Shown here: positions 55,790 to 64,000 of the stretch, in pieces | Position numbering within the stretch: the stretch's first letter is position 1 | How the letters are laid out: each line of letters begins with the position of its first letter | Assembly (NCBI GenBank): GCA_948567375.1 | Contig: OX419757.1 | Coordinates: forward strand, 11,408,001-11,472,000 | Length of the DNA: 64,000 nucleotides | Reading direction: 5' to 3' | Source: Lunularia cruciata | Lineage: Eukaryota > Streptophyta > Marchantiopsida > Lunulariales > Lunulariaceae | The notes under the pieces: generated by a model | The model's database searches: none | What the model was told of the DNA's origin: nothing | What the model saw: the letters and a program-made list of their open reading frames with translations, nothing else | Translations under genes and position numbers: made by a program

Positions 55790-57564
55790 ATGAGTAGTCT
55801 GCGAACAATGGCTACCACTATCACAAAGGTTGCAGGCTCAGCCATCACAAGGACTCCAGTGTCCGCAGCAGCGCCGTCGGTCTCCAGCGTTAGACTAGCG
55901 GTAATGATTAATATTTTGAGTCCTTTGATAACTTGATGCATACTTTGGCATCTGCTTGAAACGCTAGTTAGATTTTAGGTTCGACTTTGTGAAGGATCCC
56001 GACTGTTAAGTGTTTGAGGAGAGTCTAAATGATTGCAATTTCCTTCCTTTGTTCGGTCATCTGTGATGATGGACAATGAAGATGATACTGGGGCAGGAGA
56101 ATGACATAGAGTTTATTAGTGAGGCTTCCCATGAGTATTGGAGCTCACGCAAAATATGAAGTTGATACTGGGGCAGGAAAATCATATTGTGTATATTAGT
56201 GAGGCTTCTCATAAGTGTTACAGCTCAGGCAACTGAAGTTTAGAGGTGAATTGCGGAGTTGAATAGATGATAATAATGTGCTGGGACCTGTCTAGGTGTG
56301 GTTCGAAGGTGGTAGTTTAGAATAGCATATCTTTGGTATATTGTACTCACAGTTTTGCAGTGAAGGATCACAACAATGTGGATTTCGATCCGTTTCTGAT
56401 GCGACTGTGAATAGCTAATTAGGAAATGGTTTTGACACTCCAGTTAGATCCATTGATCTGATTACTTTATATTGGTCCATTTTCAGAACTTTGCGCCAGT
56501 CTCGAACTTCTTTGGCAGGAATGTGAGGACTGTTGGTGTTAAGCACAACGCTTCCATTCACTCGGCGCGGGTAAAAATTTCTCCATCCTTTCCGTAGCCC
56601 CTTTCTTATTTGAGAACATAACTAAGAACAGGCTTAATAGTTCATTCTGATCGGTCATATGAAGTCTCAATAGGGATCTATATATCTAGCACATTCTAGT
56701 TCAGGCAGTCTTATGGGCTTCTTTACTACTTGGGCATGCCATAAGTGTGGAAGCAGAGGGGACTCAAGAATCAAGGGTGTACACCGATTTCCCTTGAGAG
56801 ATAGGAGCATTATTTCTTGCAGCAGGCTGGATTGTGGACTGCAGCTCACTGGAAACGGTGGTGAATGCCTTATCAGCATATGGTGTTAGTTACCAGATTA
56901 AGAGTAAAGCTGATTAACGTAGTTAAAATTGTGGAAACAGGCGGTTCAGGTTCGAGCCAGCACTGCACAGGAGGAGAAGGTGACAACAGGATCTGATATT
57001 ATCGACAAGGTGAAGAGTGACCACGCTGAGTTGCAATCATATTTCGACAACTACAAGAAAGCCCACAAGAGTGGAGATGACGCGGAGGCCAGGAAATGGT
57101 TCAACCAGTTTGTGTGGGAGATTTCTCGACACTCTGTGTCCGAAGAACTTGTTTTGTACCCAATGTTAGCCGGCTTGGGCCAGAGAGGTCAAGAATTAGC
57201 TGACAAGTCCCGTGAAGATCACCACAAGGTGAAGGAGATCCTAGCTGACCTCCAGAAAACTATTGATATGGAGGAGTTCGACAAGAAGATGGACGAGATG
57301 ATGTCCGATTTGAAGGAGCACATTAAGATGGAGGAGAATGAAGATCTGACGTACTTGAAGGAGAACACTGAGGAGTCTCAGCGTGAGACTGCAGGATCGA
57401 CTTTCGCTCTGGGGAAGAGCATTGCTCCTACTCAGCCCCACCCTGGAGTTCCCGAGAAACTGTGGGTTCTCGAAGCTGCCGTGGGATTGCTCGCGGCTCC
57501 TGTTGACAAGTTTCGGGACATCTTTTATCCCTTCCCCAGTGACCCAAAGAAGAACCTGAACTAG
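55790..57564 (+). CDS. Hemerythrin-like HHE-domain protein, organelle-targeted (3 exons, 272 aa)
   Basis: The exons are 55790-55900, 56487-56570 and 56941-57564. Both introns (586 and 370 bp) have GT..AG ends and lie in phase 0, and the joined frame is open to the TAG. Residues 1-75 contain no Asp or Glu and are rich in Ser, Ala, Thr and Arg, with VRAS at 69-72, which looks like a plastid (or mitochondrial) transit peptide. The mature part is a four-helix HHE bundle with probable diiron ligands H93, H129, E133, H159/H160, H192 and E196 (SDHAEL, ISRHSVSEE, EDHHKV, EHIKMEE). Such proteins bind oxygen, iron or NO, or act in redox sensing; the substrate here is unknown. A second in-frame ATG at 55808 is a possible alternative start. 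The C-terminal 60 residues lie outside the HHE domain. Confidence 0.87.
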
Positions 57565-57909
57565 ATCGTGCAAGATTGTTTCTGCTCGAGTTCATTCTCT
57601 AAAGACGAAAGGAGCTTTAGGAAAACGGAAATTTACCCTCCCACGTTAAACCTCTGTACAGCAGGACAAGGAGGTTGTATTATTTGTATTCATATTTAAA
57701 GTCTTTAGATGAAGTAAAGATGATGGAGTGTATGCCATCTTGACAAACAAAACCCTTGCTAAAAGTGATCCAAAGTTTATGATGAAGGTGAGCTATTTTT
57801 GCTAGATACTGGCATGCGCTCCCCATCCTGAAGTTGTCTTTGTGCATGAATTAGACCTCCTGGAGATATGTCGCAAGTAGGTCTATTCTGTCGTTTTTCT
57901 TTGTTCATT

Positions 57910-58165
57910 TGAAGTAGTTGCATATTACATTCTCTGGTCCTGCAAAATGCCTTTATAGTTGTCGTCGTCTGTTGATCAAACAACAGGTGTTTGAAATAGT
58001 TGCATGTTACATTCTAAGATGGTCCTGCGAAATACCCTTTTAATTGTCGTCTGTTGATCAAACAACCGGTGTAAGAGAGATGGCCCTCTCTCCAGCCAAA
58101 ATACTTTATAATTGTCTTCTGTTCAAACAACCGGTGTAAGAAAGATGACCTTCTCTCCAGCATAG
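57910..58165. repeat. Degenerate tandem repeat downstream of the HHE gene
   Basis: About three related units (57910-57990, 57991-58098, 58099-58165) share GGTCCTGC(A/G)AAAT and TTGTCGTCTGTTGATCAAACAA-type sequence, the last unit being shorter. Confidence 0.75.
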
Positions 58166-58199
58166 TAGATTATAGTGGAGCTCCTCATTAATTTGATGC

Positions 58200-58629
58200 T
58201 GGTAGGTGGTCATAATGGATCATATTCACATAATAATACCCTGTGCGTTACGAATTTAAAAGTGTGCAATTCAGACAGATGATTCCTTTTGAGTTCTTTC
58301 TGAAACATTAAAACTTGTATTTTTGACATTTCATACAGTAGCAGTTTGCTGCTGGTAGATGTTCATAATGGATCATATTCACATAGTAATACCCTGTGCG
58401 TTACGAATGAAAAATGTGCAATTCAGACAGATGATTCCCTTTGAGTTCTTTCTGAAACATTGTATCTTGACATTTCATACAGTAGCAGCAAACATGGTTA
58501 ATGGATCATATTCACATAATAATACCCTGTGCGTTACGAATGAAAAACGTGCAATTCAGACAGATGATTCCCTTTGAGTTCTTTCTGAAACATTGTATCT
58601 TGACATTTCATACAGTAGCAGCAAACATG
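58200..58629. repeat. Three-copy tandem repeat (units about 153 and 133 bp)
   Basis: The block beginning AATGGATCATATTCACATA starts at about 58214, 58367 and 58500. Each copy contains ACCCTGTGCGTTACGAAT and CAGACAGATGATTCC and ends in TTCATACAGTAGCAG. Copies 2 and 3 are nearly identical, so the last duplication is recent. Confidence 0.9.
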
Positions 58630-60087
58630 GTTATGGAAATTTCCATGACTGAAGAAAGTGATTAAGAAACTTGAATATCAATACTTATTACTAAGTGATT
58701 AGAATATGATTAGAAGATGGAAGTACTTGCCTTTCATGCTACAAGAATATAGAACACTGTACCTGACAGGTAGATATGTCCAATTTACAAAGTAATCCAT
58801 TCAGAAAAAGATTTTTGAACTGAAGCAGGGTTCATACACGGTGGTAAATTAAGGTACTTATGGTACCGACAACATGATCTATGACCTGTACGCTTCAAAC
58901 CTTCGACAATGCTTAAAACGATGCTAAAATTAAAAGTATTTTCTACTTTGGGAATCTTCGGAGTGTGTCCTCACGATGTAGGGCACATAGATAGAATCCC
59001 TAGAGACCAGCTGCTGCTGAAGCACTAGGAGAGTACAGAGGTGGGCATGGGGACACGTCTAAAGGGATCTCTACACAGTATTATTTAGGAACCAGTATCG
59101 TGAACTAAGCATACGCAACTACAAAAGCTAACTGATTAATGGAATCAGTTCAGAATAGGATCAGCAAGTGATAGAAAGGAAGAGGACCTCACTAGTAGGA
59201 CCCGGTCGTGGTGTCAAGTTGTGGTATCAGTGTACAGCCCGTGTAATGAGCCCACGCGGTCGGTCATGCATCTAAAGTGACGTGCTCACCCATATAAGGC
59301 TGGATTGAGGAACAGAAACAAGGTCCCAATTCATAGTTAGTTCCACCTGAGCATGGCCGAATCCTTTGAACCACATGAAATTCGCCGAGAATGTTCTTTC
59401 TTACCAATTAGAAGAGTGATGAAACCACGAATATAGTGGATGTCAACAATTCAAGCGCCTGTCGATTTCTAAGCATTTGAGGATGAGTAAATGTAGGCTC
59501 TAAATGTTCAACTTCAACAACAGCTCCTAAAATTATTTCCTACAAGGACCTGTCAACGACTTTTTCTCACTGCTATAGCAAAGTTCAAAAGGGACTGCAT
59601 GAGAAAACTCTTGGTTTTAGAATCTTCATAGATTATACTGTAAATGGACTAGTGTTGCACCGAGAGTAGACAGAAAACCCTTGAAATGGTGATGTGATAT
59701 TGAAATCATTTACATAATTTACTGAATGAGACGAGGTATCAATAGTCCCCTTTCACTTGGACTCGAGAAAGAGTTATACGCTCGAATGAAGGGCCCAAAT
59801 GGAATTTACACATGAATCAAATATTTGTCGCCACTTCCCCGCATCTATCTTGATCTTTCTGATCTTCACTCCACTCAAAACCGCATGCAGATAACCCTGG
59901 TTATCTGTAACGGGCAAATTGCCACTAATGGCTACTGATCCGCACAACAACAAAACTATGGCTCAGCATCCACTTTATTCAAAATTATCAGAATGTCTGG
60001 CTTCTAACTCGCGTGCTAGGCAATCTCTAGATCGTGAATGCGGTGCCTGGGCCCAACAACGTATAGAGGTTACTTTAGGTTTCTGTC
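58630..60087. other. Intergenic DNA between HHE and V-ATPase A genes
   Basis: No coding frame, RNA gene or repeat is recognised. It includes the 3' flanks of two convergent genes (HHE plus, V-ATPase A minus). Confidence 0.5.
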
Positions 60088-61959
60088 TTACCGGTACTCT
60101 TCCTCTAAATTTCTGAAAGCAGCAACCATATCTGTATACAATTGCTTGAAGGTGGAAGTGAGTGCATCTTCGCCATCTGCAGGGTCTTCAAACTTCTGAG
60201 AAGCAAGTCGGTAAATAATGTCTCCTAATCTCTGCTTGACGACATTATAGGTAATCTTCTGTCCATCTGGGCTAGCTGCTCTCTCAACAGCCTGCATGGC
60301 CAAAGTGCCAAAATGGATCATGTTCCTCATCATCCACACAGACTTGTAGAAGGGACAGAACTTGTCGTAGGGAGTGAAGGCATTCTGAGCCAAATAATCC
60401 TCACGGAGAAGCTTGGCAACCTCGAGGGTGATCTTGTCACTCTCTGCCAAAGCATCCTTTCCCACCAACTGCACAATTTCGTTCAAATCGTCCTCCCGCT
60501 GGAGAATCTCACGAGCCTTGGTTCGGATGGAGATGAAGTCAGGATCGAAGGTTTCGTAGAAACCAGCCAAAGAGTTAGTGTACTTGGAGTACGAAATCAA
60601 CCAATTCACTGAAGGGAAATGTTTACGCTGAGCGAGCTTCTTATCTAGACCCCAAAACACCTGCACAATACCCAGAGTAGCTGCTGTTACTGGATCAGAG
60701 AAGTCTCCTCCTGGTGGTGACACAGCCCCCACAATGGTGACACTTCCTGTTCGGTCAGGGCTTCCGAGACACTTCACCTTTCCTGCACGCTCGTAGAAAG
60801 AGGCCAGACGGGCTGCCAAGTATGCGGGGTATCCAGAATCGGCAGGCATCTCAGCCAGACGACCAGAAATCTCACGCAGAGCCTCAGCCCATCGAGATGT
60901 GGAGTCAGCCATCATACTCACGTTGTATCCCATATCCCTGAAGTACTCAGCCAAAGTAATGCCTGTGTAGATCGAAGCCTCACGAGCAGCCACTGGCATG
61001 TTGGAGGTGTTGGCCACCAGGGTGGTCCTCTTCATGACAGATTCCTCACGGCCATCAGGTAGAGTCATGGTAAGCTGAGGGAAGTCCATGAGCACCTCGG
61101 CCATCTCATTTCCACGTTCTCCACAACCAACGTACACCACACCATGAGAGTTAGAATACTTCGAGAGAGCTTGACTGATGACAGTCTTTCCACAACCGAA
61201 GGCTCCAGGAATGGCACAAGTTCCACCCAAAACTGAGGGGAAGAGAGCATCCAGGACTCGCTGCCCTGTGAGAAGAGGGGTATCTGCAGGAAGCTTGCTG
61301 GCAGAAGGTCTCGGGGTCCTGACAGGCCAGGTCTGGAGCATGGTGAATCTCTTCCTCTTGCCGTTGAACTCGAGCTCCAAGATCTCCTCATCGATGGAGT
61401 ACTGACCAGGAGGAGCAACGTAAGACACTGTACCCATGGCACCAGGAATCACCCCAATGTGGTGCTCAATGAGTGAGTTTTCGAAAACGGTTCCGTAACG
61501 ATCACCTCCCGTCACAGCATCTCCGAGGTTGATGTGCCTTGGGGTCCACTCCCACAGCTTGGATCTGTCCAGAGCGGGAACTGAAACTCCTCTTGGAATG
61601 TAAACATCATTGCAACTCTTGGCGATTGCCTTGAGTGGCCTCTGGATACCATCGAAGATATTCTCCAAAATTCCGGGCCCGAGCTCAACTGACAGAGGCT
61701 TGTGGGTTCTCAGCACCGGGTCATTGACCATCAAACCTGCAGTTTCTTCGTAAACTTGAATGGTGGCAGAATCACCCTCCAATCTAATGATCTCTCCGAT
61801 CAGTTTGTCGTGACCAACACGAACGAGCTCGTACATGGCAGCTCCTCCCATACCCTCAGCCACCACCACTGGTCCAGAAACCTTGCGAACCCATCCGTAC
61901 TCGCTCTCGTCTTCCTGATCTTCGAAGTTCACAAGTCGATCTCCTCCAACGACCGGCAT
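60088..61959 (-). CDS. VHA-A: V-type proton ATPase catalytic subunit A (623 aa), no introns
   Basis: This subunit binds and hydrolyses ATP in the V1 head and drives proton pumping into the vacuole and endomembranes. The frame is 623 codons, the usual plant length, with a plant-type start ([20 protein letters not shown] then [20 protein letters not shown]). The Walker A motif GAFGCGKT is at 252-259 and GERGNE at 280-285. [20 protein letters not shown] and [20 protein letters not shown] carry the remaining nucleotide-site residues, and the C-terminus (EEEYR) is complete. The long A-subunit-specific insertion between the barrel and P-loop (about 110-210) is present and the most diverged part. 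The frame stays open upstream to a TAG without another ATG, so 61959 is the start. An uninterrupted coding region is unusual, since seed-plant orthologues have many introns. All catalytic residues are kept. Confidence 0.95.
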   Translation of the reverse strand: MPVVGGDRLVNFEDQEDESEYGWVRKVSGPVVVAEGMGGAAMYELVRVGHDKLIGEIIRLEGDSATIQVYEETAGLMVNDPVLRTHKPLSVELGPGILENIFDGIQRPLKAIAKSCNDVYIPRGVSVPALDRSKLWEWTPRHINLGDAVTGGDRYGTVFENSLIEHHIGVIPGAMGTVSYVAPPGQYSIDEEILELEFNGKRKRFTMLQTWPVRTPRPSASKLPADTPLLTGQRVLDALFPSVLGGTCAIPGAFGCGKTVISQALSKYSNSHGVVYVGCGERGNEMAEVLMDFPQLTMTLPDGREESVMKRTTLVANTSNMPVAAREASIYTGITLAEYFRDMGYNVSMMADSTSRWAEALREISGRLAEMPADSGYPAYLAARLASFYERAGKVKCLGSPDRTGSVTIVGAVSPPGGDFSDPVTAATLGIVQVFWGLDKKLAQRKHFPSVNWLISYSKYTNSLAGFYETFDPDFISIRTKAREILQREDDLNEIVQLVGKDALAESDKITLEVAKLLREDYLAQNAFTPYDKFCPFYKSVWMMRNMIHFGTLAMQAVERAASPDGQKITYNVVKQRLGDIIYRLASQKFEDPADGEDALTSTFKQLYTDMVAAFRNLEEEYR

Positions 61960-62040
61960 GGCTGCGAGCTTGCTTGCAGTCCTTCCGGTGTTGTTGACAG
62001 TTTTCTCTCGAGCTTCCTCCTCCCTCTGCTTCTTCCACTC

Positions 62041-63047
62041 AGTGGTTGTCTATTACTTGGACTGAGACTACCTGAGTCCCCTTTCTAAAGCCTCAGGAAA
62101 AGAGCACCCAACGCTTCAATCTGGAGCTCTTTTGCCTGTGAGGAGACACCCACTGTATCTCAGGTCTAAATGCAGATCGAATCGCGAGGCCGTGTTCGGA
62201 AGATGCTGGCGAAATGAACCCTCCTTGACCAGAGTTTGTGTCCTGGGGATTCTGTGTGTACATATTCCGGCGTTTCGATATTGTCCTCGGTTTCTTTGCT
62301 TGGATCTTAGACTGTTCACCACGAAGATTCAGGGGACGAAAATGAAAATTATTAGTATTATTTGTCCACCCTGTGCACTTATATCAGATCCTCCAGATCT
62401 TAAAGTATAGAGACCACATTTTCTACTCTCTCTCTCCCTCCTGTTCCCAGGCTGGGTATAGGAGGGAGAGGTCATTTCCTTCTTCAGTATCACTCTCTGC
62501 TCTCATCCATCTCACCACCCGAATTCCAGGTCTCGGATCCCAGATCCGTGGGGTTGTGTTCAGTAACAACGAAAAACAACCCTAGCCTGTTCAGTATTTT
62601 ACTTCAAGGGTCCCCAGATGGTGCGCGATGGAGATGGATGAGCCATACAGATACTCAATTAAACCTCTCCTTTGTCCCTCATGTGAGATACCGAGATCCG
62701 TACTCAGGCATGATACATAAGTCATCTTGAAGCATTTGAATTGAAGACGAGTCCATAGGACAGATTTCGATGGTCATTACAGATTGATCGCCCTATTCCT
62801 GTGCAAGTTCTTGGTCCCTGATATTGGGAAGGCCATTGCTCCAGTTTCACGGGTGGTGTACACTGTAGGTTTACGCAAGACTTTGAGGAGAAGAGCAGCT
62901 CCGACGCAAGACTTTACTCTGCAGATCCGATCTACTGATCTGCACGAGATCCAATTGCAGACAAAGTTAGTTATTTCTTTGCCTTTTCAACGAAGTTCTT
63001 ATCAAAATAGCGTGGCATGAAGTATTTGATGCCCTTCCAATTTCCAG
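62041..63047. other. 5' region of V-ATPase A gene and intergenic DNA
   Basis: On the minus strand this holds the untranslated leader and promoter of the V-ATPase A gene. Acceptor-like CTCACAG (near 62140) and donor-like CTCAG/GTAGT (near 62070) hint at a 5'UTR intron that cannot be settled. A minus-strand TGATATAAGTG at 62376-62386 is a candidate TATA box. A CT-rich tract lies at 62415-62460. Confidence 0.35.
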
Positions 63048-63269
63048 GCTCTCCAGATTTCGATGTTTGTAGACGTAAGAAAAGAAGCAATACCATCAGA
63101 TTCAGCCGCTGGACAGACGAAAAGAGTGACAAAAGACCTTGGGCCAGTAGAGGAGAGCTCAGACACTTCGGTGGATCTGCCCAGAAGTGCCGGACTCATT
63201 TTGAGCTCTTTAATAGATGCATCACCCGCGGAGAGAGAGGAGACAACACCCATGAAACCTAAGCGCTAA
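63048..63269 (+). CDS. Possible terminal exon of an unrecognised plus-strand gene
   Basis: After an acceptor-like TTTCCAG ending at 63047 the plus strand is open for 73 codons to a TAA (63267-63269). The reading is hydrophilic and Ser/Glu-rich (RVTKDLGPVEESSDTSVDLP, then SAGLILSSLIDASPAERE). An upstream open stretch at 62784-62950 could be another exon, but the obvious donor there does not join in frame. No domain is recognised. Confidence 0.25.
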   Translation, partial: ALQISMFVDVRKEAIPSDSAAGQTKRVTKDLGPVEESSDTSVDLPRSAGLILSSLIDASPAEREETTPMKPKR

Positions 63270-64000
63270 TGGAGGTATTGGGAACTATGTTTTCGAAGAC
63301 TTGTAGGTTCCCTAAGGTCTGAGGATTTTGACTACGTTCTAATTAAGGAGAGAAAGGACTGAGAGGAGAAACTGGATGTTAGATTTCCTGCGGGATGAAT
63401 TTTTTGAAGCCAGATATGCGTTTATTTCGTTTGTTACCCAGCAGTGAGAGAGAATGTAGTTATTGAGGGCAGGGAGAATACAGTGCACCAGCTTGAGATT
63501 GATCACGAAGTAGCTGTAAAAATGAGCACATCTCGATATGATCGAGGAGAGCCTTAGTCTTATGATTGACGAAGGGCAGTACAGTTTCCTGTGATTGGAG
63601 TGTGTTCACTTTGACAGCTACTTCCTGATTCACTCCTGATCAACCGCTCTTCGAAGAACAATTCAGAAGAACTTGCACTATCTCTTGAGCTCAACAAGAC
63701 TTTAACCTCATTTACTGTCTCTTTCTGAATCATTCTCTCTACTCTCTAACAAACGGATCTACATTCTACTGCATAGAACGGAGCAATTGCATTGCTTCTT
63801 CAGTAGAATCAATGCCCGAGAGATTGAGTCATTCCTGGGTTGTAACGATTGCACAAGTTTCTATCGCTAGTCCTGTACCAAGTCACCATGATTCCTAGCT
63901 CATCCACGAGAAACAGGCGTTCATCCGTAACCAACAGATACAATTTTACGGAATCATGACTCGAAAAGTAACGCTTTTGACAGGGAAACACACTTGCAAC
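63270..64000. other. Right-end DNA, nothing recognised
   Basis: No frame, RNA gene or repeat that I can support. Confidence 0.4.

Noticed and set aside
58640-60080. Possible tRNA or small RNA gene in the intergenic region
   Set aside because: No paired A-box and B-box with a cloverleaf could be found by eye.
61856-62038. Open stretch overlapping the V-ATPase A start as an upstream ORF
   Set aside because: It is a different frame over the start codon with low-complexity Glu/Arg content; no sign of coding.

Overview
The window looks like nuclear DNA of a land plant, probably a non-seed plant such as a bryophyte. Two intact host genes are visible: a V-ATPase catalytic subunit A of plant type (60088-61959, minus) and an organelle-targeted hemerythrin-like HHE protein in three exons (55790-57564, plus). 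Their coding DNA is GC-richer than the AT-rich, transposon-filled remainder. The species cannot be fixed from sequence alone.

Positions 1-17612 are a nest of Ty3/gypsy retrotransposons, all on the minus strand. An old chromovirus-like element (E1, pieces 4891-5271 and 16617-17612) was hit by element A (1-4890, running off the left edge) and by E2 (5272-16616). A young relative, E3 (10775-16417), then inserted into one LTR of E2. E3 has two 423-bp LTRs that differ at one base, a TACTT target duplication, a tRNA-iMet primer site, gag, protease, RT, RNase H, integrase and a chromodomain, but three in-frame TGA stops. The LTRs of this family carry dense heat-shock-element arrays just upstream of a TATA box. 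Solo LTRs of the family lie at 23756-24156 and 51951-52381.

Positions 17613-29470 are old AT-rich DNA with a decayed unrecognised minus-strand gene (18250-20573), a solo LTR, an AT microsatellite and an LTR relic.

Positions 29573-46687 hold a second nest. Outer element C is a decayed Ty3/gypsy element that carries, between gag and RT, a cytosine-5 DNA methyltransferase domain (41577-42845). Its motifs I, IV (PCQ), VI (ENI) and C-terminal motifs all lie in one frame, broken by seven point stops. Element C was invaded in its RT by element B (33041-40869), an almost intact Tat/Athila-like element with 692-bp LTRs, a 667-codon gag-protease and a 968-codon pol in the -1 frame. A solo LTR of the B family sits in C's gag (43314-44005).

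Positions 46690-55300 are AT-rich non-genic DNA with LTR relics. From 55300 to the end is the genic segment: the HHE gene with two coupled G-box/ABRE motifs upstream and tandem repeats downstream, then the intronless V-ATPase A gene, then a weak candidate exon at 63048-63269.

Most noteworthy are the retrotransposon-borne DNA methyltransferase and the heat-shock-element LTRs.
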